DNA from: Clostridiales bacterium DTU033
Lineage (GTDB): Bacteria; Bacillota; Clostridia; Oscillospirales; Acutalibacteraceae
Assembly: GCA_001513365.1 (NCBI GenBank)
Contig: LFTH01000035.1
Coordinates: 1-34,829, forward strand
Length of the DNA stretch: 34,829 nt
Direction of reading: 5' to 3'
This document shows, one piece after another, positions 23,749 to 31,710 of this stretch. The translations under genes were made by a program, and so were the position numbers. Position 1 is the first letter of the stretch. Each line of letters opens with the position of its first letter. The notes beneath the pieces were generated by a model, which did not search any database, was not told where the DNA came from, and saw only the letters and a list, made by a program, of their open reading frames with translations.

Positions 23749-25665
23749 ATGCCAATCAGTGTAAGCTCATTATCTCTTAATACGTACAACCGCATAAGCG
23801 GGCTGGAAACCGGGCTGGACACCGAGACCATTGTGGACGGCCTGACTTTGGCCGAGCAGAGCAAAGTCATCGCCGCCTACCGGGAAAAGGAACTTTTAAC
23901 TTGGAAACGGGACGCATACCGCGAAATAATTGATAATCTCAACGGGTTTTACAATAAATACCTCTCCCAAAGCGCCGATATGCTCCAAAGCCTGTTTTCG
24001 AAATTCTCCACAAAAAACACCGGTTCCCAGTACCTTTCGGTGGCAGCGGGCAGCAACCTGTCGTCAAAAACCGTAATAATCAAGGACATAGTCTCCCTTG
24101 CCTCCGCCTCAAGGCTTGTCAGCTCAAATCCCGTTACAAAGCCTCTGGCGATAACCGTTGATACTGAAAGAACCGGGGAGCTTGCCGGCAAATCAATGAA
24201 AATCACGCTGGACGGCGTGGAAAAGACCATCACCTTTTCAGACGGAATATACGGTACCATCGAATCGGTGAGGAACGCGCTACAAAACCTGCTGGACGGC
24301 GCGTTCGGCGCCGGAAGGGTAGCCGTCGAGGCTGACGGGAATATCCTGACGTTAAAATCGCCGGGGAATACCATCATCCTCGGCAAAACCGAGGAGGGGG
24401 ATATCTCCGGCATTTTCGACTTTACCGACGGGCAGCGCAGCTCCCTCAGCCTGTCCGACACTCTGGCAAATTCGCCACTCGGTATCCCGCCCGGCGACAG
24501 CGGCACCTTCAAAATCAACGGGGTCGAGTTCAGTTTCAGCTCGGATTACACCCTGACGGATATAATCAACATGGTAAATTCCAGCGATGCCGGAGTAACC
24601 ATGACGTACTCAAGCATTGAAGACAGGTTTATTCTGACTTCCAAAACCACCGGCGCGGGCGTCGAGATTGCTCTGGAAGATGTTTCGGGCTCGCTGCTGC
24701 ACTCGCTGTTTGGCAGCGGCGAATTCACCGAAGGCACAAACGCGGTAATCAAAATCAACACCAATCCCAGTTCCCAAAGCATCAGCGACCTCGATTTTAT
24801 TACAGTTGTAAAAAGCTCCAACACCTTTGAGATTGACGGGATAACCTACAATCTCACCGGAAAGGCTGACGGGGATATCGAGGAAAATATCAGGATAGAC
24901 ATTGAGTTTGACACCGAAGGAGTTCTGTCCAGTATCAGGCAGTTTGTCGAAGACTACAACTCCCTGCTCAAAAGCATAACCGACAAGCTGTCCGAACCGA
25001 AATACCGCGACTTTCCCCCTCTCACCGACGAGCAGCGCAAAGAACTGGGGCCGGAAAAAGCCGCCGAATACGACCAGAAGGCAAAAAGCGGACTTCTGAG
25101 GAACGATTCATATCTTAAGGCGATTGAAACCGCTTTGAGGGACGCGGTGTATTCCGAAGTCAGTCAGCTGTTTGACAGCGGCGGTATCGGCATAACCCTT
25201 TCTGAAATCGGCATTACCACCGGCAAGTATTCGGACAAGGGCCAGCTCAAAATTGATGAAACAAGGCTCAGGCAGGCACTGCTCAAAAAAACGGAGGAAA
25301 TCGCAAAGCTGTTTACGCAGAAGTCCTCGGTGATTTATTCCCCCTACAACACCGATCCCGAAAAGCTGCAAAAGCGCTTTAACGAATCCGGCCTTCTGTA
25401 CCGGATTAGCGACATTATCCAGAACAACACCCTGATAACAAGGGGAGCGCTCACCAAGCTGGTCGGCAACTCCGAAAACGATTACAGCTCGCTTTATACC
25501 GTCAAATTGAGGAACCTGGACAACAAAATCGAACTGCTGAAGAAAAAACTGAAGGAAAAGCAGGAGTATTACTGGATGAAATTCTCAAGGCTTGAATCGG
25601 CATTGTCCACCATAAACAAACAGAGCGCATATCTGTTTTCTCTGATTACTCAGCAAGGGAGCTAG
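23749..25665 (+). CDS. fliD: Flagellar filament cap protein FliD (HAP2)
   Basis: FliD caps the filament and helps flagellin fold into place. The product has the FliD N-domain (NRISGLETGLDTETIVDGLTLAEQSKVIAAYREKELLTWKRDAYREI, residues 12-58), long beta-rich middle repeats, and the FliD C-domain (IRQFVEDYNSLLKSITDKLSEPKYRDFPPLTDEQRKEL onward) with a C-terminal coiled helix. The tracked ORF starts eight codons early at TTG; the ATG at 23749 follows GAGGTGG by five bases, giving 638 residues, longer than the 450-500 seen in Bacillus. The extra length lies in the exposed middle domains. Confidence 0.95.
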   Translation: MPISVSSLSLNTYNRISGLETGLDTETIVDGLTLAEQSKVIAAYREKELLTWKRDAYREIIDNLNGFYNKYLSQSADMLQSLFSKFSTKNTGSQYLSVAAGSNLSSKTVIIKDIVSLASASRLVSSNPVTKPLAITVDTERTGELAGKSMKITLDGVEKTITFSDGIYGTIESVRNALQNLLDGAFGAGRVAVEADGNILTLKSPGNTIILGKTEEGDISGIFDFTDGQRSSLSLSDTLANSPLGIPPGDSGTFKINGVEFSFSSDYTLTDIINMVNSSDAGVTMTYSSIEDRFILTSKTTGAGVEIALEDVSGSLLHSLFGSGEFTEGTNAVIKINTNPSSQSISDLDFITVVKSSNTFEIDGITYNLTGKADGDIEENIRIDIEFDTEGVLSSIRQFVEDYNSLLKSITDKLSEPKYRDFPPLTDEQRKELGPEKAAEYDQKAKSGLLRNDSYLKAIETALRDAVYSEVSQLFDSGGIGITLSEIGITTGKYSDKGQLKIDETRLRQALLKKTEEIAKLFTQKSSVIYSPYNTDPEKLQKRFNESGLLYRISDIIQNNTLITRGALTKLVGNSENDYSSLYTVKLRNLDNKIELLKKKLKEKQEYYWMKFSRLESALSTINKQSAYLFSLITQQGS

Positions 25666-25671
25666 GGTTTA

Positions 25672-26064
25672 ATGTATGACGTCAAAAGCTATCAGGAAAA
25701 ATATTTAAGCACCATGACCTCCTCCGAACTGGTTACCCTGATGTATGGCGAAATAATCAAAAACCTGAAAAAATCGGTCGTCGCGATTGAAGGAGGCAGG
25801 GTTTCACAGGCCCATGACCACATTATCAAGGCGCAGGATATCCTGTTCCACCTTATAAACAACCTCGACTTTAAATACGAGATATCCACAAATCTTTTGT
25901 ATCTGTACGAGTTCATGTACGATACGCTGGTTAAGGCAAATATAAACAAGGATGTGGAAGGGATTAACCGGGTCATCGGGTTTGTTGCCGATTTGAAAAG
26001 CACTTGGGTCGAGGCGGAAAAACAAAGCAGGATTATATCGCATAATATGGAAAAATGTATATGA
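25672..26064 (+). CDS. fliS: Flagellin export chaperone FliS
   Basis: FliS binds the flagellin C-terminus and prevents early polymerisation. The 130-residue helical product begins YDVKSYQEKYLSTMTSSELVTLMYGEIIKNLKKSVVAIEGG, the family N-terminal pattern, and continues with AQDILFHLINNLDFKYEISTNLLYLYEFMYDTLVKANI. It starts six bases after fliD, with GGAGCTAGGG ahead, and overlaps the next ORF. Confidence 0.95.
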   Translation: MYDVKSYQEKYLSTMTSSELVTLMYGEIIKNLKKSVVAIEGGRVSQAHDHIIKAQDILFHLINNLDFKYEISTNLLYLYEFMYDTLVKANINKDVEGINRVIGFVADLKSTWVEAEKQSRIISHNMEKCI

Positions 26065-26540
26065 AAGAGTTAATCGGGCTGATGGAAGGCAGGATTTGTA
26101 TTCTGAACGAATACAAGGGAAGCCTTTGCCAAATGCTGAAGCACCTTGAGCGCGAGGATTTTGATGTTCTTGTCCTTGACGAGTTCAATTCAAAACACGA
26201 CGGCTTTATTGAAAGACTGAAAGAAAACGGCCAGAACATCGACAGGCTGGTCGGCTTGATGGAGCCGGAAAAATCCGGCTATTTATCCTGCCTGCTTACA
26301 GGGGAAGAACCCGGAGATTGCCCGGCATACGCTGAGTGCTTTGCTTCCCTCTGCCTGAGGCAAAGGGAGGCCGTGCGGGATTTGATAGAAACAAACAACC
26401 GGTGCGTAACCCTTTTGCAAAACGCGATAAAAGAAGCCCGAACCGAGCTGAAAAAGGCGGGCAAAAGCGACGCGGTGTTCAACTATTATTCCGGCTTAAA
26501 AGGTACCCAGACCGGCATGGTGGTGGACACAAGGAATTAA
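26061..26540 (+). CDS. Probable FlgN/FliT-type flagellar chaperone
   Basis: This 159-residue protein is almost all helix, with charged coiled segments (LIGLMEGRICILNEYKGSLCQMLKHLEREDFDVLVLDEF and AVRDLIETNNRCVTLLQNAIKEARTELKKAG). That shape, and the C-terminal YYSGLKGTQTG ending, fit the FlgN/FliT chaperone fold. It is the third gene of the fliD-fliS operon, where Bacillus has fliT. The ATG at 26061 overlaps the fliS stop by ATGA; an alternative ATG lies two codons upstream. I do not see a decisive signature, and its client (perhaps FliD) is inferred from position. Confidence 0.65.
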   Translation: MKELIGLMEGRICILNEYKGSLCQMLKHLEREDFDVLVLDEFNSKHDGFIERLKENGQNIDRLVGLMEPEKSGYLSCLLTGEEPGDCPAYAECFASLCLRQREAVRDLIETNNRCVTLLQNAIKEARTELKKAGKSDAVFNYYSGLKGTQTGMVVDTRN

Positions 26541-26556
26541 ACCCTGTAAAAACGCT

Positions 26557-26591
26557 AAAATCCCCGGGTTCGCCTGAACCCGGGGATTTTT
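26557..26591. terminator. Strong bidirectional terminator between the fliD operon and trmK
   Basis: TCCCCGGGTTC-gcct-GAACCCGGGGA is a perfect 11-bp GC-rich stem with a four-base loop, preceded by AAAA and followed by TTTTT. It lies 17 bases after the fliD-operon stop and 16 bases beyond the trmK stop on the opposite strand, so it serves both converging transcripts. Confidence 0.92.
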
Positions 26592-26606
26592 AAACTGAAA
26601 ACCGTA

Positions 26607-27272
26607 TTATTCAAACATTTCGCCTGCAAGCTTTAAAAGTTTTGCGGCCTCATCTGTTTTGCCCGATTTTTCAAGCCCGGCCGCGGCTTTTAACAGCCGG
26701 CTTTTTTGTTTTATCAGGTATTCCCTGTCGCGGCAGGGGTCTAACCCACCCTTTATAAACGCGGCGGGCCGTTTTATCTGCGCGGACGCGGCATCGGGGT
26801 CATATTCCGAGCAAATCACAGAATATAGCTTGTCGCCGTCTTTGGATACCCGCTCATCTATTATTGCAAAACCGGCGGTCAAAAGCTCTTTTAAAAGGCG
26901 GTCGCGTTTGGTCATCGGCTGGAGTATCAGGCGGCAACGAGGGTTTTTGAGCCAATCGGCAGAATTTATTATCCCGGCGATTGTTTCCCCGCCCATCCCC
27001 GCAATTACGATATCGTCAACCTCGTCGGGTAAAATGGGCTGCAGCCCGTCGCCAATCCTTACCGATATGCGGGATTTCAGCCCCGCTTCATCCACGTTTT
27101 TCATCGCAATTGACGCCGGGCCGGCTTTGATATCGGTCGCGATTGCCGACCGGCAAACTCCGTTTTTCACAAGCCAAATCGGCAGGCGGGCATGGTCAGT
27201 GCCGATGTCGGCAACCCGGCTGCTGCGCCTTACAAAAGAGGCAACCAGCGACAGCCTGTTATCCAAGCGCAT
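26607..27272 (-). CDS. trmK: tRNA (adenine(22)-N1)-methyltransferase TrmK
   Basis: TrmK uses S-adenosylmethionine to methylate A22 of tRNA. The product has the motif-I SAM loop (SRVADIGTDHARLPIWLV, near residues 18-35) and the GMGG motif (DDIVIAGMGGETI) of the YqfN/TrmK family, followed by LILQPMTKRDRLLKEL, which is typical. The ORF track starts 25 codons upstream within the region next to the DUF1858 gene, but the ATG at 27272 (MRLDNRLSLVASFV) has a perfect GGAGG six bases upstream, giving 221 residues, the family length. Confidence 0.92.
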   Translation of the reverse strand: MRLDNRLSLVASFVRRSSRVADIGTDHARLPIWLVKNGVCRSAIATDIKAGPASIAMKNVDEAGLKSRISVRIGDGLQPILPDEVDDIVIAGMGGETIAGIINSADWLKNPRCRLILQPMTKRDRLLKELLTAGFAIIDERVSKDGDKLYSVICSEYDPDAASAQIKRPAAFIKGGLDPCRDREYLIKQKSRLLKAAAGLEKSGKTDEAAKLLKLAGEMFE

Positions 27273-27351
27273 GACAAACCTCCGTATACCGCAAACTCTG
27301 TTGCTTGACAAAAATAGCGCGGCAACCTCAGTCAACCGCGCCATCATGAAT

Positions 27352-27555
27352 TTAAGCCTTTTTTGAAAGGTGTTCGTTCAGCTTGCTTATCAGCGCCTCG
27401 GTGTCCACACCGTGAACCTCGCAAGCCTGTTCTATGGTTTCACCGCGCGACGCCGGGCAACCGAGGCAGTGCATGCCGATTTCAAGAAAATACCGGGCTG
27501 TCGTCTGGTCATAATCAAGGACATCACCGATAATAGTGTCTTTTGTAACAACCAT
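27352..27555 (-). CDS. DUF1858 / hybrid-cluster-protein-associated redox disulfide domain protein
   Basis: The 67-residue protein is a stand-alone DUF1858 domain. It has the characteristic C-x2-C pair (HCLGCPAS, Cys30 and Cys33) after a short helix and a third Cys (Cys45), followed by a helical tail (VDTEALISKLNEHL). The family is thought to take part in thiol or iron-sulfur redox chemistry in anaerobes. AAGGAGG lies 11 bases before the ATG. It is the first gene behind the sigma-A promoter at 27620-27648, and trmK follows in the same direction after about 80 bases. Confidence 0.88.
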   Translation of the reverse strand: MVVTKDTIIGDVLDYDQTTARYFLEIGMHCLGCPASRGETIEQACEVHGVDTEALISKLNEHLSKKA

Positions 27556-27619
27556 TTATGAATAAACCTCCTTCTCTGTTCAAAGTCCGCAGCATGATTG
27601 CAATTACCGGCTAACTGTT

Positions 27620-27648
27620 ATTATATGCTTTTGCCGGCTTATTTGCAA
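27620..27648 (-). promoter_or_regulatory. Sigma-A promoter for the DUF1858 gene and trmK
   Basis: On the minus strand TTGCAA is followed after exactly 17 bases by TATAAT. The -10 is perfect and the -35 has five of six bases. The start point is predicted near 27613, giving a leader of about 58 bases. No hairpin separates the DUF1858 gene from trmK, so both are likely on this transcript. Confidence 0.8.
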
Positions 27649-27752
27649 CCAGTTTTTGCGCCCGTAAATTTTATTGAAAAAGATGTATCCTTGTTGACGT
27701 CTTTGATAATTTCCCCGTCCGGGCAGGTTTGCGCAAAATTGTTTAACACCAC
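27639..27752 (-). CDS. Possible 37-residue small ORF
   Basis: A GTG-initiated reading frame of 37 codons (beginning VVLNNFAQTCPDGE and ending GAKTGCK) lies upstream of the DUF1858 gene. AAAGGA precedes its two adjacent GTG codons and a stop closes the frame upstream. It has two cysteines. No family is recognised. A 37-codon frame can occur by chance, and its 3' end runs into the -35 of the next promoter, so the evidence is weak. Confidence 0.2.
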   Translation of the reverse strand: MVLNNFAQTCPDGEIIKDVNKDTSFSIKFTGAKTGCK

Positions 27753-27875
27753 TTTTCCTTTCAGCTTTAGTTATTGATGTCTTACCATAATGGTTTTGGC
27801 AAGCGCTTATTCAAATATTAGATTTGGCCTGTGCATACCAAGTTTTCGGTTGAATGTGTCCCATGCCAAAGACCA

Positions 27876-27917
27876 AAAATCGCCCACAACCGACCAAAAA
27901 GGGTTTGGTTGTGGGCG
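27876..27917 (-). terminator. Intrinsic terminator of tRNA-Ser
   Basis: CGCCCACAAC and GTTGTGGGCG form a 10-bp stem, extendable to 13 with a G-U pair, just 4 bases beyond the tRNA 3' end on the minus strand. Reading leftward it is followed by ATTTTT. This is a standard tRNA-gene terminator. Confidence 0.85.
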
Positions 27918-27921
27918 CAAC

Positions 27922-28013
27922 TGGCGGAGAAGGAGGGATTCGAACCCTCGAACCGTTTTTGGCGGTTACACGATTTCCAGTCGTGCGCCCTCGTCCAGCT
28001 AGGCGACTTCTCC
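27922..28013 (-). tRNA. tRNA-Ser (anticodon GGA), with encoded CCA
   Basis: On the minus strand the cloverleaf is complete: acceptor GGAGAAG/CTTCTCC, anticodon stem CACGA/TCGTG around loop CTGGAAA (anticodon GGA, bases 27978-27976), a long variable arm typical of class II serine tRNAs, T-stem GAGGG/CCCTC around TTCGAAT, discriminator G and an encoded CCA. It reads UCC and UCU codons. It is a single gene with its own promoter and terminator. Confidence 0.97.
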
Positions 28014-28103
28014 ATTTATCAGCTATTAAAATTTAATCTTCAATTCCCGGATGACCGCGGCCGGGGCGTTTCCGCCCTCACCTGAAATATGCCGGCTTGA
28101 TGA

Positions 28104-28132
28104 ATTATACACGAAACCGGCCAATATTTCAA
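28104..28132 (-). promoter_or_regulatory. Sigma-A promoter of tRNA-Ser
   Basis: On the minus strand TTGAAA is followed after exactly 17 bases by TATAAT, a near-perfect promoter. Transcription should start near 28097, leaving an 84-base leader before the tRNA. The leader contains a GGGCG-gaaa-CGCCC hairpin. An imperfect inverted repeat brackets the -10. Confidence 0.85.
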
Positions 28133-28229
28133 GCGGTTTTTAAAGATTGCCCTTCCCGCGTCCTTGAAAAATGCGTCGGCGGAACTCGGCAGCCAAAGGG
28201 GCAAGAGGCGAACGAATACTAAATTGGTG

Positions 28230-28258
28230 TTGAACACGCGCTTATTTTTTGCTATACT
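28230..28258 (+). promoter_or_regulatory. Sigma-A promoter of metA
   Basis: TTGAAC is followed after exactly 17 bases by TATACT. The start point near 28265 leaves a leader of only about 47 bases, with AAAGGTGGGG as the ribosome site. There is no room for a SAM riboswitch or T-box in this leader. Confidence 0.82.
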
Positions 28259-28311
28259 TTATAAACATATTATTTTGTTTACATTTTTTTAGATAGAAAG
28301 GTGGGGGCTGA

Positions 28312-29244
28312 ATGCCAATCAAAATTCCCGATAATCTGCCCGCTGCCAGAATTCTGGAAGCTGAAAACGTTTTTGTAATGACCGAACACCGCGCGTTACA
28401 TCAGGATATCAGGCCGCTGAAGATTATAATCTTAAACCTCATGCCCACCAAAATCGAGACCGAAACCCAGCTTTTGCGCCTGTTGGGGAACAATCCCCTG
28501 CAAGTGGATGTCGAGCTGCTTCAGACGGCTACCCACGTATCAAAAAATACGTCGCAGGAACATCTTCTGCGGTTTTACAATACTTTTGAGCAAATCAAAC
28601 GATATAAATACGACGGCATGATAATCACCGGCGCGCCGGTTGAGACTCTGGAATATAATCAGGTCGATTACTGGGACGAGCTTTGCGAAATCATGGAGTG
28701 GTCGCGCACTCATGTTTATTCAATCCTCCACATCTGCTGGGGCGCGCAGGCCGGCCTTTATTTCCATTACGGGGTGAAAAAACACCCTCTTAAAGAAAAG
28801 CTGTCCGGTGTGTACGAGCACAAGCCGCTGGACCCATCCCATCCGCTGCTCCGCGGCTTTGACGACGTATTCTGCATGCCTCATTCCCGGTACACCGAAG
28901 TGCGCAGAGAGGACCTGGAAAAAGTCTCAGAGCTTCAAATCCTCGCCGAGTCGGACAAAGCGGGAGTCGCGCTCATCGCAACCCGCGACGCCCGGCAGGT
29001 GTTTGTTACCGGCCACTGCGAATATGACCGTCTCACCCTTGCTTACGAGTATCAACGCGACATCAGCCGCGGGCTCAACCCCAAGGTACCCGAAAATTAC
29101 TTCCCGAACGACGACCCCACGAAAACCCCTGTGGTTACGTGGAGGGGCCACGCGAACATGCTGTTCTCAAACTGGCTTAACTACTTTGTATACCAGCAGA
29201 CCCCTTATGACTTCATTGATTTGAACAACAATAACAGGGGTTGA
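28312..29244 (+). CDS. metA: Homoserine O-acetyltransferase (MetA type)
   Basis: MetA activates homoserine in methionine synthesis. The 310-residue product has the catalytic cysteine (HICWGAQAG, Cys142), and His235/Glu237 in GHCEYDR, matching the catalytic triad of the MetA family. Residue 111 is Glu (GAPVETLEY), the position known to favour acetyl-CoA; succinyl-using enzymes have Gly there. I therefore call it the acetyl type (EC 2.3.1.31), although many databases would label it succinyltransferase. It has its own promoter and precedes tmcAL, which may share the transcript. Confidence 0.93.
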   Translation: MPIKIPDNLPAARILEAENVFVMTEHRALHQDIRPLKIIILNLMPTKIETETQLLRLLGNNPLQVDVELLQTATHVSKNTSQEHLLRFYNTFEQIKRYKYDGMIITGAPVETLEYNQVDYWDELCEIMEWSRTHVYSILHICWGAQAGLYFHYGVKKHPLKEKLSGVYEHKPLDPSHPLLRGFDDVFCMPHSRYTEVRREDLEKVSELQILAESDKAGVALIATRDARQVFVTGHCEYDRLTLAYEYQRDISRGLNPKVPENYFPNDDPTKTPVVTWRGHANMLFSNWLNYFVYQQTPYDFIDLNNNNRG

Positions 29245-29294
29245 TTAAAGCGGCCGTTTTGCGGCGCGCATATTATACAGGAGGCTGGTTTAGT

Positions 29295-30506
29295 GTGAAA
29301 ATAGCGGGTATTGTTGCCGAATACAATCCGTTTCACAACGGACACGCCTACCACATTGAAAGGACCAAAGACGCTGTTACAGGGTGCGGCGCCACCCATA
29401 TTGTCGCCGTGATGAGCGGAAATTTCGTCCAGCGCGGCGAGCCTGCAATCCTGCCGAAATCCGAGCGGGTCAGCGCGGCTTTGGCGGGCGGCGCCGACCT
29501 TGTGCTGGAACTCCCTCTGCCGTGGGCTATGGCCTCGGCAGAGACTTTTTCTTATGGAGCCGTTTCGATACTTGACTCTTTGGGCTGTGTGGAAGTTTTA
29601 AGCTTCGGCAGCGAATCCGGGGATTTGGATTTGCTGTCAAAAGCGGCCGACGCCCTCGAATCCGACCGGTTTTCCGGCCTGCTTCGCCTTTACCTCGACA
29701 TGGGGATTTCCTTTCCGGACGCGCGCCAGCGCGCCGTCAGGGAAATTGCGGGGAGCAAAATCGCGTCGCTGTTCAAGGCGGCCAACAACATTCTGGGGAT
29801 TGAATACCTTAAAGCCCTGCGCAGGCTTAACTCAAATATCCGGCCGTTCACCATTCAAAGGTTTGGCGCCGGGCACGACGAGGAACTGCCTGTCGGGGAT
29901 ATCGCGTCGGCCAGCGCAATCCGCAGAATGATTTATGCCGGGCGGGTGGAAAACGCCGCCTCCTTCCTTCCGCTGGCAACCCGCAATATCATACACAAAT
30001 CCCTGCAAGACGGGCGGTGCCCTGTCGACATCGCCCTGATTGAGCCCGCCGTGCTCGGCGCGCTGCGTCTGCTGTCGCCGGAAGATTATGCTAAACTGCC
30101 TGACGTATCCGAGGGGCTTGAAAACCGCCTGTATGAAGCTGCCCGCAAGTCCGGCAGCCTTGAAGAGCTGATGTTTGCGGTAAAAACAAAGCGGTATCCG
30201 CTTTCACGCATACGCCGGATAATAATGGCGGGGTTTTTGGGGCTTAAAGCCGGGCATGAAAACCGCAAGCCCCCGTATATAAGGGTGCTTGGCTTTAACC
30301 GGCGCGGCTCCGAAATCCTAAGTCTTGCCAAAAACTCAAAAATCCCGCTGGTTTCGAGAGTGTCCCGCTTTGAGACCCTTGACGGATACGCAAGGGAAGT
30401 GTTTGAGCTCGAGGTCAAAGCGGCGGATTTATATTCGCTGGCTGCCCCGAAAGCGATACCCTGCGGCAGCGAATACACATATAAGATTATTAAAGTTGAC
30501 ATATAA
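29295..30506 (+). CDS. tmcAL: tRNA(Met) cytidine acetate ligase TmcAL (YlbM family)
   Basis: TmcAL makes N4-acetylcytidine at the wobble base of elongator tRNA-Met, using acetate and ATP. The 403-residue product has the nucleotidyltransferase motif near the N-terminus (VAEYNPFHNGHAYHI, residues 7-21), then VMSGNFVQRGEPAILPKSERVSAALAGGADLVLELP, which is strongly conserved in the family. The track ORF begins at TTG overlapping metA; a GTG at 29295 fits AGGAGG ten bases upstream and the family start (VKIAGIVAEYN). Confidence 0.92.
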   Translation: MKIAGIVAEYNPFHNGHAYHIERTKDAVTGCGATHIVAVMSGNFVQRGEPAILPKSERVSAALAGGADLVLELPLPWAMASAETFSYGAVSILDSLGCVEVLSFGSESGDLDLLSKAADALESDRFSGLLRLYLDMGISFPDARQRAVREIAGSKIASLFKAANNILGIEYLKALRRLNSNIRPFTIQRFGAGHDEELPVGDIASASAIRRMIYAGRVENAASFLPLATRNIIHKSLQDGRCPVDIALIEPAVLGALRLLSPEDYAKLPDVSEGLENRLYEAARKSGSLEELMFAVKTKRYPLSRIRRIIMAGFLGLKAGHENRKPPYIRVLGFNRRGSEILSLAKNSKIPLVSRVSRFETLDGYAREVFELEVKAADLYSLAAPKAIPCGSEYTYKIIKVDI

Positions 30507-30530
30507 TATCCATAGAAGGTGGGGGATAGG

Positions 30531-31658
30531 GTGGATAAACGCCAGATAAATCTGCGAAGGATTTTGGGATTGCTTAAACATTTTGCTTTTCTGGTTCCCA
30601 CAGTTTTCGCTGTTTTATTGTATGCGCTGCTGCCCCGTTTCCCCGGTTTCGCCGAAACCGTTGTGTCGAGGCGGGTCTTCAAGGTAATAAGCACGCCTGT
30701 GGGTTTTCTGACCTCCCTGTTGCCGTTGTCGCTGACCGAAGCCCTTGCGGTGCTCGGCATACCGGCGGTTTTGGCGCTGGCCGCCCTGTTTATCCTGTCG
30801 CTTGTCCGCTCAAAGAACCGCGTCAGAACTTCTCTGCGCGCGGCAAAAGCCGTTTGCTGGGCGCTGTCCATTGCAATGCTGTTTTATATGCTTATGCATG
30901 GAAACAATTATTACAGGCGTCCGGTAACCGAAATCATGGGGCTGGACACATCTCAAAAATCCGCCGAGCAGCTTTTGGAGCTTTGTATAGAGCTTGCCAA
31001 ACGGGCTTCATCGGAGCGCCAGAAACTCAAAGAAGACTGCAACGGCACGGCGATACTCTCTCAAAGCCTGTTTAAAACCCTGTCGATGGCGGGTGAAGGG
31101 TATAAAAAGCTCAACAAGGATTATCCGTTTTTATGGGGGGCGGTAAACCGGGCAAAACCGGTTGTGCTGTCCCGCTGGTGGTCCTACACCGGAATATCGG
31201 GAATGTATTTCCCGTTTACCGTCGAGGCCAATGTAAACACCGACCAGCCGGATTTCGACATACCGTCGTCCGCCGCGCACGAAATCGCGCATACCCGCGG
31301 GTTTGCGAGGGAAGACGAATGCAATTTCTTTGCCTGCCTGTCATGCCTTGCGAGCCATTCCGCCGATTACCGCTATTCCGGCGCGCTGATGGCATACGTC
31401 TACTGCAGCAATGCGCTGTATTCCTATGATTCCGAGATGTGGGCCGTCGCGCACCAACATTTGTCGGACGGGGTAAAACGCGATATTGCGGAGCGCGGGC
31501 GGTACTGGAAACAGTTTGAAGGCGAGGTTCAGAAAGCCGCCGAAAAGGTAAACGACAAATTCATCCAGTCGCAGGGGGTTGAGGACGGTATTTTAAGCTA
31601 CAATCGAGTGGTGGAACTGCTGCTCGCCTACCACCAAAAAGAGGGGCTACCGGAATAA
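30531..31658 (+). CDS. DUF3810 family membrane protein with zinc-peptidase motif
   Basis: The 375-residue product has two to three membrane helices in the N-terminal third (about residues 15-37, 72-92, 105-122) and a zinc-metallopeptidase-like HEIAH motif (residues 250-254) followed by acidic residues in GFAREDECNF (Glu261/Glu263), consistent with a third metal ligand. This matches the DUF3810 family, whose substrate is unknown. The GTG at 30531 is eight bases behind AGGTGG; an upstream GTG is in the track. It lies 24 bases after tmcAL, so may be co-transcribed. Confidence 0.78.
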   Translation: MDKRQINLRRILGLLKHFAFLVPTVFAVLLYALLPRFPGFAETVVSRRVFKVISTPVGFLTSLLPLSLTEALAVLGIPAVLALAALFILSLVRSKNRVRTSLRAAKAVCWALSIAMLFYMLMHGNNYYRRPVTEIMGLDTSQKSAEQLLELCIELAKRASSERQKLKEDCNGTAILSQSLFKTLSMAGEGYKKLNKDYPFLWGAVNRAKPVVLSRWWSYTGISGMYFPFTVEANVNTDQPDFDIPSSAAHEIAHTRGFAREDECNFFACLSCLASHSADYRYSGALMAYVYCSNALYSYDSEMWAVAHQHLSDGVKRDIAERGRYWKQFEGEVQKAAEKVNDKFIQSQGVEDGILSYNRVVELLLAYHQKEGLPE

Positions 31659-31672
31659 TCGGCAGCCCTTTT
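31644..31672. terminator. Convergent terminator at the DUF3810 gene end
   Basis: GGGCTACCG-gaataat-CGGCAGCCC forms a stem that includes the DUF3810 stop codon and is followed by TTTT. On the minus strand the A-C mismatch becomes a G-U pair, giving a continuous 9-bp stem followed by CTCTTTTT, so it should work better for the leftward ABC operon. It probably serves both strands. Confidence 0.65.
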
Positions 31673-31710
31673 AAAGTACGGATTTAACAGTTGCATGCCT
31701 TCAAGACCTT

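Larger units (their letters stand above)
27556..27921. other. Intergenic region between the DUF1858 gene and tRNA-Ser
   Basis: This 366-base stretch holds the ribosome site and sigma-A promoter of the DUF1858 gene, a doubtful small ORF at 27639-27752, and the tRNA-Ser terminator. In the remaining part (about 27760-27870) I see no convincing gene, promoter or repeat. Confidence 0.7.

Noticed and set aside
28040-28237. 65-residue minus-strand ORF upstream of tRNA-Ser
   Set aside because: It overlaps the tRNA promoter and leader, lacks a ribosome site, and has no recognisable content.
30086-30871. 261-residue minus-strand ORF
   Set aside because: It covers the end of tmcAL and the start of the DUF3810 gene on the opposite strand, with no motif or ribosome site.
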